In this document: piece by piece, positions 43,806-52,975 of the stretch
How the letters are laid out: each line of letters starts with the position of its first letter
Position numbering within the stretch: position 1 is the first letter of the stretch
Origin: Acrasis kona
Taxonomy: Eukaryota; Heterolobosea; Eutetramitea; Acrasida; Acrasidae
Reading direction: 5' to 3'
DNA length: 64,000 bases
Assembly: GCA_026419775.2 (NCBI GenBank)
Contig: JAOPGA020001455.1
Coordinates: forward strand, 1 to 64,000
Translations under genes and position numbers: made by a program
The notes under the pieces: model-generated
Seen by the model: the letters and a program-made list of their open reading frames with translations, nothing else
Told to the model about the DNA's origin: nothing
Databases searched by the model: none

Positions 43806-44366
43806 CTAAAATTACAAACAGTCAACTCTGTCAGTATATTCGAAGAAAAACGCGTTTTTATTAAATTAACAAATAATTACATGTCACTTTATGTTCAAAT
43901 ATTATAGATAGACTATTATCGTTTTAAGAACGGTGATAGTCTTGTCTATCATGTTGTCGTCCCTGTCTGTCGTCAACAAGACCAAACAACAAGAATCGAA
44001 AATAATTTCACAATTTAATAGAGCACATTTATTACTTTTGGAAATTCGAAGTCTAGAGAGTATTCATCAACGTCCACCACGAGCATGAACCACATACTTT
44101 GAAGGAAGTAGAACAAGATTTAGCGTGGATGTTGAAGTTAAAAGTATTCCTTTAGTTTAGCTTGGGTAATGTAATATCTTTACACAATATTATTATTCAC
44201 AACTTCATAACAGGCTTCAAGATGCAAAGTTTGTTAATTTACAGCCGCCACGAGCAATCCAATCCTTCCCCTGCCACTCCTTAATAGCCATTTCAAATCC
44301 TTTGCTGCATCAGAGTTAACTTCTTTCGGTCATAAACATGAGCAACGATGGTGTTGAAGTTGAAGA
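43806..44366. other. Intergenic region with a hairpin, no clear gene
   Basis: About 560 bp upstream of the kinesin gene. It contains the hairpin described at 43911-43941. Minus-strand fragments near 44080 and 44260 both translate to a short ARGG-containing peptide, but stops surround them, so at most they are decayed coding remnants. No tRNA or repeat array is visible. Confidence 0.45.
43911..43941. repeat. 13-bp inverted repeat (hairpin), 5-nt loop
   Basis: GACTATTATCGTT and AACGGTGATAGTC flank the loop TTAAG. As plus-strand RNA the stem has 13 pairs, two of them G-U, with no bulge. A second GATAGAC/GTCTATC pair overlaps the same site. It lies 106 bp upstream of the kinesin start. It could be part of a noncoding RNA or a regulatory element. 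Confidence 0.55.
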
Positions 44367-44456
44367 ATGAAAATTTTGATTACAAACAACCTTTGTCGAA
44401 GTGGTTTTAATTGCGGACTGCATCGCAAGTTCTTTATCCAAACAAACTATCACACG

Positions 44457-44774
44457 ATGTCAGATAAACAAAACTTGACTAAATTTTATCAAGACCTTGA
44501 AGCTCGAATTGGTGGAAGACCAGATACATCAGGTCCATACTCAAGAAAAAGAATTGGACAGAACAACATCCGCTTCGTAGATTAGGAAGAATACCAAATA
44601 CAAACTTCATGCTATTCGGGGCAAGGAACGAAAAGGAGCTCGAAGTTTCACAGAACATACTTCACATTTCATACCTTTGAGCTTCAAACAAATGGCGATA
44701 AAAATCTTCGTTCAATTGAAGATGGAATTAGAGTCTACATCAATTATTCACTCAAATCATGCTCGGGTTGGTAG
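44457..44774 (+). pseudogene. Possible small gene interrupted by one TAG stop
   Basis: From the ATG at 44457, 42 codons run to a TAG at 44583-44585, then the same frame stays open for 62 more codons to a second TAG at 44772. The composition is the same on both sides (polar, Ser/Thr/Arg/Tyr-rich), for example GGRPDTSGPYSRKRIG before and TYFTFHTFELQTNGDK after. I recognise no family. It could be a pseudogene, a two-exon gene with an intron I cannot place (the only local GT-AG is 9 nt), or stop readthrough. The frame also extends upstream to an ATG at 44367. Confidence 0.35.
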
Positions 44775-45126
44775 TCGGCCCACACAAGTCCTTTTATCAA
44801 ATTTAGAGAGGGATGTTAGTACTTCTGGCATCACGCAGTTGTATCAAGGATAAAATATTACTGCAATTAGATGAGTTTGTGTAGAGCTATTATCCAAATC
44901 CATCACTAATAGTACTAGTTGTTTGTGAAAGTGTATTGTAGTCCCGTCGTGAATTCATTAACTAATACCTTAATGTTTTATATTTTTTTTGTGAGCAGTA
45001 CTGAGAGGATAGTAGCTGGCGTCACAGGATGATTGATACTTACTAACACTTTTGATGATAAAAGTGAACAGCAGAGCAAGCTTAAGTATAAGTACTTGTA
45101 ACAATCAACTTCAAATTTCTTTTATA
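44775..45126. other. Intergenic region, no gene found
   Basis: About 350 bp upstream of the CaaX protein gene. It is AT-rich with stops in all frames and presumably contains that gene's promoter. I see no repeat, RNA gene or conserved motif. Confidence 0.5.
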
Positions 45127-45699
45127 ATGGGCAAACAAGGTATTTCGAAAGAGGATCACAGGCGATACATTAAATATGGGCAGCCTACATTAATTCTTAA
45201 TCGTAATCATCTAATCTCCATCACGGCAACAAGAAATGGAATGGATTTGGGTGCGGGGTCTGAATTTATAATAGAATCTAAACTAACTGAGGAGATGAAA
45301 TCGGGTGAGGGGGAGATGGTCAAGTTTAATAGTCCGGTATATATTCGAGATAAGTTAACCTCTCTGTATTTGACTTGCGGCGAAAAGCCCGAAAAGGAGG
45401 GCTACTATTCGGCCTCTTTATCATTACATAAGCATGAATGGTACATTATTGCACAAGAAACAGGCGCTCTGGAGGCTGGTACCCCAATCATTATCAGAGA
45501 TGATAAAGTGGCGTTGTCTGCGAAACACCTTTTAGATGGTATATATAGAGCCGACAGATTTGATATTTGTTTTGTAAATCACGACCCCAAAGACGACCTT
45601 TATGTTCTAAAAAAGACATTTGAGGAGGCGAAAATGACTTGGCGTTGCAAAAGGTATCAGGATATGAATGGTGGAGGCAGATATTGTGTTGTTATGTAA
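45127..45699 (+). CDS. Unidentified beta-rich protein with CaaX tail
   Basis: Single exon, 190 aa from the ATG at 45127. An in-frame ATG at 45052 would add 25 residues, but the AAT-rich context and plausible N-terminus MGKQGISKED favour 45127. The body alternates hydrophobic and polar residues in short strands (YIRDKLTSLYLTCGE, WYIIAQETGALEAGTPIIIR), which resembles a beta-trefoil of the fascin or MIR type; this is inference by pattern. The last residues are GGRYCVVM, so the C-terminus CVVM is a good farnesylation CaaX box. A soluble protein tethered to a membrane by a lipid is therefore likely. No catalytic motif is visible. Stop context is TAAAAT. Confidence 0.7.
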   Translation: MGKQGISKEDHRRYIKYGQPTLILNRNHLISITATRNGMDLGAGSEFIIESKLTEEMKSGEGEMVKFNSPVYIRDKLTSLYLTCGEKPEKEGYYSASLSLHKHEWYIIAQETGALEAGTPIIIRDDKVALSAKHLLDGIYRADRFDICFVNHDPKDDLYVLKKTFEEAKMTWRCKRYQDMNGGGRYCVVM

Positions 45700-45848
45700 A
45701 ATTTTACAAAATGATTGTACTTTTGCGAATTTTACTAGTATGGTACTTTCGCCTCTGTCACACACTGCAAAAACAGAATTCGAAAATATAATAAAAAGCA
45801 CTTCAGTATCAACGTGATTACGCTACTCAGCAATGGTTGATACTTCGT

Positions 45849-46387
45849 TTACTGATTTTCCTCCTTTAATTGAAGAATAGACGCAAGGGCATGTTCTTTG
45901 GCCAAACTTTTTATCATCAATAATACCATAGCAACAAAATGAAGGGTAGCTTTGAAAAAAGCATTCGCTTGGGCGTGCTGGAAAATGTGGATACAAAATA
46001 GACTCCATTGCGTCGATCGACCATAACCGTGGACCCGTTCTCTAGAATTCTTTCGGCGTTATGCTTCCAAACGGCGCTTCTTGAGGGACGAATCTTTTTT
46101 TGTGAAAAATTAGCGACGGTTTGTTGCGTTTCTTCTCTATCCTCAAAATCGTCAGAATTTTGCGCATTTTGCCCGAAATTCTGAGTTTCAAAGTCATCTT
46201 GCTGGTTCATCATTAATGTTTGAGATTGACTCTGATCTTCCAACCTCCTTCGTTTGTGTTGGGTATCTTGCTCGGCATCAATGGCTCTTGTGGTGACAGG
46301 TTGCTTCCCTAGAGCTCTAGTCCGCTTGCCTCTTTCTGTCATCAATTTTTTTCTTTTTATGTATACATTGGCGTGGGTTATGCCCAT
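45849..46387 (-). CDS. Unidentified basic protein, possibly nuclear; 3' end uncertain
   Basis: The main frame runs from the ATG at 46387 to a stop at 45917 (156 aa). An alternative start at 46342 gives MTERGKRTRALGKQ. The N-terminal half is basic with a nuclear-signal-like HKRRRLEDQ and a Gln/Asn/Asp-rich stretch; a conserved-looking segment IRPSRSAVWKHNAERILENG follows. Beyond GVYF the three frames differ. The unspliced frame ends in hydrophobic residues; removing GTATCCACATTTTCCAG (45978-45994, 17 nt) gives a helical C-terminus ending at 45849 with TAAACG. The 17-nt size is far below every other intron here, so I do not rely on it. A histone-fold-like protein is possible but unproven. Its start is 96 bp from the divergent lipoate ligase. 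Confidence 0.5.
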
Positions 46388-46483
46388 AGCATGGTCGTGA
46401 TACCTGAGAACTGATAGAGTTTTACGATAGTATTCATCTTTTGAGGTTTTGTTAGAGCATCTTTACAATCAACTAACACCAAG

Positions 46484-47473
46484 ATGCTGTTGAAGATCCT
46501 TAAGTTAAGAAGGTACCCAATCCTCAATCAGCTACTTCTTGAAGAAGCATTGATGAGATGCGATAAGCGACCTGAGATTGGTTATATCGTCCTAAATGAG
46601 GGTAACAATGGAAATTGCGTTGTGATGGGCTCTGGTGGAAAAGCTGCAGATGTTTTACATTTAAATAATATCAAAAATGACGCGTTTCCAGTTGTAAGAA
46701 GATTTACGGGTGGGGGCACCGTGGTTGTTAGTCCAAAAACTGCCTTTGTTTCATTCATCGCGTCACATCGAATGTTGGAAGAGTGCTCTTTCCCAGTAAG
46801 CGAAGAGGAATTGCATCAACAACATAAAGAGCATAAAAAAAGTGAAGCCATAGAAATTACAGAGACAGATCCTAGTGTAAATTTGAAAAAAAAAGTATTC
46901 CAGGCATACCCAAGAGATATAATGTTGTGGTCAGAATATTTTTACGGTCCAATTTTTCCGAAACACAAAAACTTCTCGCTTCGTGAAAACGATTATGTAT
47001 TTGGCGAGCGTAAATTTGGTGGAAATGCTCAATATATGACTGGCGGTTTGTACAAACGCTTTGTCCACCACACATCCTTCTTGTGGGACTATGATAGCTC
47101 TGAAATGGAGAGGTATCTTACATTACCTTCCAGACGACCTGCTTATAGGAGTGACAGGAAACATGATAACTTCCTGTGTAGAATGAAAGATGAATTGAAG
47201 GGTGAATACTCTGAGGAACAAGATGGCCCTGGATGGTTTTTAAATAAAGTACAAGATAGAATAAATTATTTATGTGATAAGGGAGATTGGCGGGATGCTG
47301 TTAAAGACATACAGATTATTCACCAAGACCAAAACAGTTTTCAAGAACTTTTAGAGTTTCTTAGTTTGCCTCACATATCGCGCACTAATTGGTACTTTAA
47401 TAAAGATAAGGGGGATGTACAGGATATTGAAGAAGATTTGAAAAAACAAGATTCAACAAATACGACTGAATAA
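46484..47473 (+). CDS. Lipoate-protein ligase A-like enzyme
   Basis: Single exon, 329 aa. The catalytic core motif is RRFTGGGTVVVSP near residue 80, followed by TAFVSFI. The conserved lysine region reads GERKFGGNAQYMTGG around residue 172, with HHTSFLWDYD after it; these bind lipoyl-AMP. The N-terminus starts MLLKILKLRRYPILNQLLLE, where NQLLLEEAL is typical of the family and the basic start may aid mitochondrial import. The C-terminal ~90 residues are charged and lack the bacterial accessory domain. The enzyme attaches lipoate to E2 subunits of 2-oxoacid dehydrogenases and GcvH. An insert of ~50 residues rich in Glu/Lys separates the two motifs. The stop is in GAATAAAA. Confidence 0.88.
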   Translation: MLLKILKLRRYPILNQLLLEEALMRCDKRPEIGYIVLNEGNNGNCVVMGSGGKAADVLHLNNIKNDAFPVVRRFTGGGTVVVSPKTAFVSFIASHRMLEECSFPVSEEELHQQHKEHKKSEAIEITETDPSVNLKKKVFQAYPRDIMLWSEYFYGPIFPKHKNFSLRENDYVFGERKFGGNAQYMTGGLYKRFVHHTSFLWDYDSSEMERYLTLPSRRPAYRSDRKHDNFLCRMKDELKGEYSEEQDGPGWFLNKVQDRINYLCDKGDWRDAVKDIQIIHQDQNSFQELLEFLSLPHISRTNWYFNKDKGDVQDIEEDLKKQDSTNTTE

Positions 47474-47779
47474 AACTAGCCAAGTATTAAAATAAAAATA
47501 GATACTTTGATAATAGTGTTTGGTTTTATAATGCGAAGTTCTTTATAACAATTTTATTGTCATTTCTCTGGACTAGCACTTGTACTTGCCTGTGCACTTG
47601 ATCAAGATCCATTTTTACAATCATTTCCTATCGGATAGTGGAAATAAAAAGTCTGTTGAAATGGTTGACATTTTTAAAATGTATATCATACATATTTCAT
47701 GAGTGTTTCTTTCAGCACATTTGCAAAAATTAATTCTAACCATTTCAACAAGGGTGTAAGTTGATTGAATCAAATTTTA
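47474..47779. other. Intergenic region between convergent genes
   Basis: About 306 bp between the ends of the lipoate ligase and chitinase genes. It is AT-rich, with no ORF, RNA gene or repeat that I can support. It should hold both 3' UTRs. Confidence 0.5.
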
Positions 47780-48697
47780 TTAACAACCGGCTGGATTGGG
47801 GTTCTCTTGTATACCGAATGCTCTCATAACCTTCTTGTACATTTCGAAACGTCCTGGACAGGCTGCGCGACATGGGTTGCATTCCAAACCGCCGTTAACT
47901 CTGTTTGTGGAACTTCCAAACTGTCCATTTTGGACTCCAGGGTCGTTGTGGACATTGAACTTCCAGTAGTAGAAGGCAGTGTTCCAGGAGAGCTCTTCTG
48001 AACGAGCGACTGCATCTGGGTCATAGAACAACTTGTTTGCATCTCCGAACAAGTATTGACTTGCCGCCTTATAGTTTCTAAAAATTAGTTAGGGTGAGCT
48101 GAAATGTCAAGGACGTACGCGCTCCAAGTTAATTGAATGTAACCACGTCCGTAGTAGAACTTGTCGCCTGGATCTCCAGCTGATCTGTATTCAGATGGGC
48201 ACTTGCTATCCTTGCATCTAATTTCTTCTTTGAATTGAAGACCACCGCTCTCATGTAGGCTGTATATAAGTTAGTAAAGAAATTAAGAGCACATACATGT
48301 GTGTCAAGAACATTGCCAATTCTCTGTTGCTGGTAATGCCACCCTTTGAGGCATAGTTGTTGATAAATGCATCATACTTATCTTTTCCTGGGGCACCATA
48401 ACCACAAGAAGTCACTGCGTTGAGGAATTGACTGTATGAAATTTTACCACCAGGTGATGGTGGAGAAGGTGGGGATGGTGGGGATGGGCCGCCGCCACGA
48501 ACGCAAACAACAACACCAATCTGGAGGTTGTTGCAATTCAAACCAGGGTTGATATCTTGGAATTGTTGCAAGGATAAACCATGGTTGGTGGCAATTTGCC
48601 AGCAATTGTCACCTGCTCTTACAGTGTATGTCTCAGCACAAGCATGTGCATAAAAAACGCAACATAGCAACAATACAACTGCAAGTGGTACGTTCAT
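47780..48697 (-). CDS. Secreted chitinase: LysM domain plus GH19 catalytic domain
   Basis: Exons on the minus strand are 48697..48297, 48259..48119 and 48077..47780, giving 279 aa; introns are 37 and 41 nt. A signal peptide (VPLAVVLLLCCVFYAHACA) precedes one LysM domain (YTVRAGDNCWQIATNHGLSL, INPGLNCNNLQIG), then a PSPPSPPSPPSP linker. The GH19 domain follows, with catalytic Glu in HESGG, YYGRGYIQLTW and NGGLECN, all hallmarks of plant and bacterial family 19 chitinases. Six or more Cys suggest disulfides. It should cleave chitin outside the cell or in food vacuoles or a cyst wall. GH19 is patchy in protists, so lateral acquisition is possible; two host-type introns show it is settled. Confidence 0.93.
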
Positions 48698-48922
48698 TGT
48701 TACTGTTTTTTTTGAAAGGATCAGTCAAAATTGGTTTTGTCTTTTAATAAACCATAAACTCCGGTTCTCCGTAACCTCCTGACTGACAGACCAGAATTTA
48801 ATCAGGTGTCACTTGTGACGGCAAAACCGTCCAATCCCACCTGTGAATCAACGACACTAATTTGCTTCATATGTTCATAGAAATATATTATAATATCATC
48901 AAGACTTTTGTAACAACGAAAT

Positions 48923-49885
48923 ATGAGCAGGGTGCAACTAAAAATATTTTCAACAATAAAGTATGAAAAACTCACTTCAAACGTCAGTGCTTTTCCGTTC
49001 AACAAGTATAGAATACTACCAAGTCGTCTTGTAAAAAACAAGATTGTGGAAGAGCCTCAAATTATTACAGACATTAAATCAGCGACAATAGATCAATTGA
49101 TCTTGGCTCACTCACCAGAATATGTGGCTAAATACATGAATGGATCAATATCGGAACAAGAAATTAAAAGAATCGGTGTCAAATGGAGCACAACTGCGGT
49201 AGATAGAGCACTTCGCGTTGTCGGAGCATCAACTCAGGCTGCTGAAGAGTCCCTTAAAAATGGTGCATCTGCCAATCTCGCGGGTGGACAACATCATGCC
49301 CACCATGATTTCGGATCCGGTTATTCTGTTTTTAATGACATTGTCGTTGCTGCGGAGACATTCAGAAGGGATGGTCTTTTAAAAAAATGGTTGTGCATCG
49401 ATTTAGATGTACATCAAGGCGACGGAACTGCAACCATCACAAAGGATTGGTCTCATGCTTTTACTCTCTCCGTGCATTCAAAAAAAGTATTTCCATTACG
49501 TAAATGCCACTCCAGCGTTGATGTCGAACTTGAATCTGGTGTTGGTGATGAGGAATACTTATCGACTGTGCAAAAGTCTTTGAATGATTTGGAGGCGAGG
49601 GTAAGAAGCGGGACATTGTCGTTCGAATTACTCATGTACCAGTCGGGCGTTGATATTCTCGACGGGGATGGTCTTGGGAATCTCAAAGTGAGCTTAAACG
49701 GTTGCAAGATTAGGGATGAGATGGTAATGGATTTTGCAAAAAGATGTGGTCAAGTGCCCGTTTGTTGCACGCTGGGTGGCGGTTATCCTAATAAAAAGAT
49801 TCATGATCCAATGCTAAATGGTATGCAGAACATTATTGAGGCACACTGCCAGACCATACAAGCACTCAAAAAATATATTTCTTAA
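48923..49885 (+). CDS. Histone deacetylase family protein, class IV-like
   Basis: Single exon, 320 aa. FPFNKYRILPSRLV near residue 25 matches the start of HDAC11/bacterial-type deacetylases. Active-site sequences are LAGGQHHAHHDFGSGYSVFN (tandem His), DLDVHQGDGTA (zinc-binding Asp and His), and YQSGVDILDGDGLGNL, followed by CTLGGGYP. All catalytic residues seem present. The short length and motif spelling fit class IV rather than class I/II. It removes acyl groups from lysines of histones or other proteins; HDAC11 is known as a fatty-acyl hydrolase. The N-terminus has a few basic residues but no clear targeting signal. It ends 31 bp before the next start codon on the same strand. Confidence 0.9.
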   Translation: MSRVQLKIFSTIKYEKLTSNVSAFPFNKYRILPSRLVKNKIVEEPQIITDIKSATIDQLILAHSPEYVAKYMNGSISEQEIKRIGVKWSTTAVDRALRVVGASTQAAEESLKNGASANLAGGQHHAHHDFGSGYSVFNDIVVAAETFRRDGLLKKWLCIDLDVHQGDGTATITKDWSHAFTLSVHSKKVFPLRKCHSSVDVELESGVGDEEYLSTVQKSLNDLEARVRSGTLSFELLMYQSGVDILDGDGLGNLKVSLNGCKIRDEMVMDFAKRCGQVPVCCTLGGGYPNKKIHDPMLNGMQNIIEAHCQTIQALKKYIS

Positions 49886-49916
49886 TATTTTAACTGTTAT
49901 ATTCTCCCGCCAACAA

Positions 49917-50552
49917 ATGTCCGAGTTGATACCACCTTCATCTTCTCATTCTACAACCCGTCCAATTTCATCACACTCATCACTATCTGAGGCCAAAGAT
50001 TTGAATGCTAGTCTACTCAGCACAGCTTCTGCTGTAAGGGATGTGAATTCAGAAGCATTGAGGAAACAATGGACGGAAGGATTCCGATTGTTCGAATCGA
50101 AACCAAAAGATTTTATTCCATCAAAGGATCTTGGCATGTTGATGAGAACGCAGCTTAAGAATCCATCAGACTCACAAGTACTTCAATACATCAGGGAGCT
50201 GGACCCCGACAACCATGGATATATAAGCTTGGATGGTTACTTACGATTGATGGCTAATCCTGATGTGCCCGATCCTGATTCTCAATTAGCTGTGTTGGAG
50301 GCGTTTGAGGTATTTGACCCCGAACAAAAAGGAACAATGAGTGCAACCGAATTGAGGAACATTTTAGTAAATATTGGAGAGAAGGACCTTAATGACGACG
50401 AAATTATGGAACTTATAAGAGCATTTAGCGATGATGACAATGGGACAGCATCTTATGCTGCATTTATTAAAACATGTTTTAGTAATATAGACATTCATAA
50501 GAAGAAGGAGAATCCAAAATCAGCAAAGAAGAAGAGTCCAAAAAAACGATAA
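49917..50552 (+). CDS. EF-hand protein, calmodulin/centrin-like
   Basis: From the ATG at 49917 the protein is 211 aa. A Ser/Thr-rich N-terminal tail (~50 residues) precedes four EF-hand-type units. The loops are degenerate: DPDNHGYISLDG ends in Gly instead of Glu, DPEQKGTMSATE keeps the final Glu, and SDDDNGTASYAA lacks it. Calcium binding may thus be weak or limited to one site. The C-terminus is a Lys-rich tail (KKENPKSAKKKSPKKR) that could bind microtubules, nucleic acid or act as nuclear signal. The pattern resembles calmodulin-like or centrin-like regulators. The gene starts only 31 bp after the HDAC stop, so its promoter must lie inside the upstream gene or the two are co-transcribed. 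Confidence 0.8.
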   Translation: MSELIPPSSSHSTTRPISSHSSLSEAKDLNASLLSTASAVRDVNSEALRKQWTEGFRLFESKPKDFIPSKDLGMLMRTQLKNPSDSQVLQYIRELDPDNHGYISLDGYLRLMANPDVPDPDSQLAVLEAFEVFDPEQKGTMSATELRNILVNIGEKDLNDDEIMELIRAFSDDDNGTASYAAFIKTCFSNIDIHKKKENPKSAKKKSPKKR

Positions 50553-50731
50553 ATGTACTTGTTTCCATACCGTTGTTAGTTGTATTTTTAAATAAACCTA
50601 TTAATTAATGTCTGTATTGTTTGTCTCCAATAATGTGTCTAACATAAAAAGATCATCTCAGAGTCTACAGCACCAGGTGCTCATATGAACTTAAGTGTAA
50701 GTTAACTCAACCAAAAAATTGAATATTCACA

Positions 50732-51943
50732 ATGAACCGGGTGGTTTCAATTAATCGCACTTTTTCCACATTATCGCATCAAACATGTAGACGCTTCCAC
50801 GTCTCCGTACCAACATTAAACAAGGACTATTATAAAATCCTTGGAGTTAGCCGCAACTCTTCAGATGAAGACATTAAAAAGTCATTTCGTAAATTAGCAA
50901 TGAAGAATCATCCAGATAAACACACTGGAGATTCACGAAAGGAAGCGGAAGAAAAATTCAAGGAGATCACACAGGCATACGAAGTGCTAAGTGATCCACA
51001 AAAACGCCAAGGATATGATCTATATGGAGAGGAAGGTGTTGGTCAACACGACCACTCATCTCAACATGCAGAGGACATTTTCAACATGTTCTTTGGCGGT
51101 GGTGGTCGCCAAGTAAGAAGACAGAATCAAGATGTACTACAACAAGTTCAATTCACCCTCGAAGATGCCTACAAGGGCACAACAAAAACAATATCAACAA
51201 CCGTAAACACTTCGTGCTCGACATGTAATGGAACGGGATCAATGAAGAAGGATGGACACAAGACATGCTCAATGTGCGGAGGCATGAAATTCGTACAAGT
51301 ACGTCCGGGCTTCCTCCAAGAATGCCCCGGATGTAAAGGACAGGGCACTACAATCGACCCTCAACATCGCTGCATCAAGTGTCACGGTAAAAAGACCGTA
51401 CCAAGCGTAAATTCTTTACAAGTGGATATTAAGCGTGGAGCAGAGAACGGCGACCGCATCCTATACGAAGGAAAGGGAGACCACTCTGATAGCAGCTTGC
51501 CACCTGGTCGCTTGTTTGTGGAAATGGTACAAGCCAGTCATCCACTGTTCACGCGAAAGGGCGACGACTTGGTCATGACCAAATCAATCGACATGAAGGA
51601 GTCGATATGCGGTGCAAGTGTTTCGTTCAAGCATTTGGACGGTCGACAAGTGGATTTGGTATCGCCCAAGGGCGTGGTCATCAAGGATCAATCGGTACTT
51701 GAGGTGGAGGGATTAGGAATGCCTCTAGAAGATCGTCCGAAGCGATTTGGTAAATTATTTATTCAGTTCACCGTCAGAGATTGTACTTTGACGAGCGAGC
51801 AGTTGGATGGCATGAAGCAAATATTTGGTGTCGTGGATCGTGAGGCAAAGGAGGGACAGATTGAAATGAAACCTCGCAAAGAAACAAGACGTAAAGAGGA
51901 GAGGACAAGTGATGGTGGTGGTAATGGATGCAAAGTACAATAA
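50732..51943 (+). CDS. Type I DnaJ (Hsp40) co-chaperone with CaaX end
   Basis: Single exon, 403 aa. The J domain (~30-100) begins [10 protein letters not shown] and holds the HPD motif in KNHPDKH. A Gly-rich FGGGGR segment follows. Four zinc-binding repeats are [24 protein letters not shown] and CIKCHGKK, then the substrate-binding C-terminal domains ([11 protein letters not shown]). The N-terminus, [20 protein letters not shown], has basic and hydroxyl residues without acids, like a mitochondrial presequence. Yet the protein ends GGGNGCKVQ, a possible farnesylation box as in cytosolic DNAJA1/Ydj1. The two signals conflict. DnaJ proteins drive Hsp70 ATPase. Stop is in CAATAAAA and lies 6 bp from the convergent gene's stop. 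Confidence 0.92.
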   Translation: MNRVVSINRTFSTLSHQTCRRFHVSVPTLNKDYYKILGVSRNSSDEDIKKSFRKLAMKNHPDKHTGDSRKEAEEKFKEITQAYEVLSDPQKRQGYDLYGEEGVGQHDHSSQHAEDIFNMFFGGGGRQVRRQNQDVLQQVQFTLEDAYKGTTKTISTTVNTSCSTCNGTGSMKKDGHKTCSMCGGMKFVQVRPGFLQECPGCKGQGTTIDPQHRCIKCHGKKTVPSVNSLQVDIKRGAENGDRILYEGKGDHSDSSLPPGRLFVEMVQASHPLFTRKGDDLVMTKSIDMKESICGASVSFKHLDGRQVDLVSPKGVVIKDQSVLEVEGLGMPLEDRPKRFGKLFIQFTVRDCTLTSEQLDGMKQIFGVVDREAKEGQIEMKPRKETRRKEERTSDGGGNGCKVQ

Positions 51944-51949
51944 AATAAT

Positions 51950-52912
51950 TTATCTATTTTTTAATCGCTTGATTTCTGCAGAGTGCATGTGCATTTTGAG
52001 TTGAGCGTGGTCTTCTAGTTCCTCCATGATGGTTGCTGCGAGCAGTAATCTTTCTTTTCTTTGTCGCAGCGTGTTGTCTATTAATTTTACAAGGTTCTTG
52101 TTGATTGTGAAACATAGGTGTTCCAGTTTTTGTTTGTGCTCGGACATTGGGAGTGGATTGTCGCGCCAGTCAAAGGGTCCTGGTGAAGGCATGTGATCAA
52201 AGGGATCTGATTTGGGTCTGATGACTTGACCGTATAACATTTGTTTTACTTCTTCGGTGTCAGGAAATCCATCCAAATCGTTTGGTGCTATATAGTTCGA
52301 TATGATTGATTTTGGGAACAACATTTCGGTTCTAAATCTGCTTAGAAACATTAAATTCTTGATATCTACTTCTGCGTCCTTCTTCATTATTGTTACAACC
52401 TCTTTTATCAAAATTTTGCACTCTTCAAGCGTGTAAAGTTGATTTGTTCTCATTCTGTAAATTATATCAGACCGGCAGTCCGTCAAGTTGAAATCAAGAA
52501 TATCTCCCTTTTCGTCCCACCGCCAAACTTTTACGCTGGTAGGTTCTGGAGGTAATGAGTATCCCAGACGCTCAATTTCTTCAATCTCCTCTCTGACTCT
52601 TTTATTATCCTCCACCCTTCTTTGTTCCTCCCTTCTCTCCTTCTCCTCTTTTTTCAATTCTGAAGAAGATTTATTATGTGCCTTCGGGTGTACTTCATTA
52701 TCATCTATTAGAATTTTCGTTCGCTTGAGTGCCTCCACCTCCTTTCTTAATTCTTCAATAGATTTTTTGTTAGGATCTTTTGGTGGAGGAGGTTGAGACG
52801 GAGTGTTAGCAAAGAAGCTCGCTATTGTTTCGCCCTTCTTTAATTGCGATTTATAATGAAGAAACCTCTTAAATCCTTCATCGTCCATGTCAAGCTTGCC
52901 AGCATCTGTCAT
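51950..52912 (-). CDS. Unidentified coiled-coil protein
   Basis: The first in-frame ATG is at 52912, giving 320 aa in one exon; a longer frame to 52951 has no ATG. I do not recognise the family. Residues ~50-130 are strongly charged and should form a coiled coil (EELRKEVEALKRTK, EEKERREEQRRVEDNKRVR). The second half is more globular with motifs VWRWDEKGDILDF, LEECKILIKEV and PFDWRDNPLP, and ends in helices (RLLLAATIMEELEDH). No membrane segment or catalytic motif is seen. It starts 63 bp after the end of the JmjC gene on the same strand and is convergent with DnaJ. Stop context is TAAATT. Confidence 0.7.
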   Translation of the reverse strand: MTDAGKLDMDDEGFKRFLHYKSQLKKGETIASFFANTPSQPPPPKDPNKKSIEELRKEVEALKRTKILIDDNEVHPKAHNKSSSELKKEEKERREEQRRVEDNKRVREEIEEIERLGYSLPPEPTSVKVWRWDEKGDILDFNLTDCRSDIIYRMRTNQLYTLEECKILIKEVVTIMKKDAEVDIKNLMFLSRFRTEMLFPKSIISNYIAPNDLDGFPDTEEVKQMLYGQVIRPKSDPFDHMPSPGPFDWRDNPLPMSEHKQKLEHLCFTINKNLVKLIDNTLRQRKERLLLAATIMEELEDHAQLKMHMHSAEIKRLKNR

Positions 52913-52975
52913 ATTTTTCAAACAATCAATTTGGGCGGGATCAACCAACACAACACATATTGAAAGAATTTTTAT

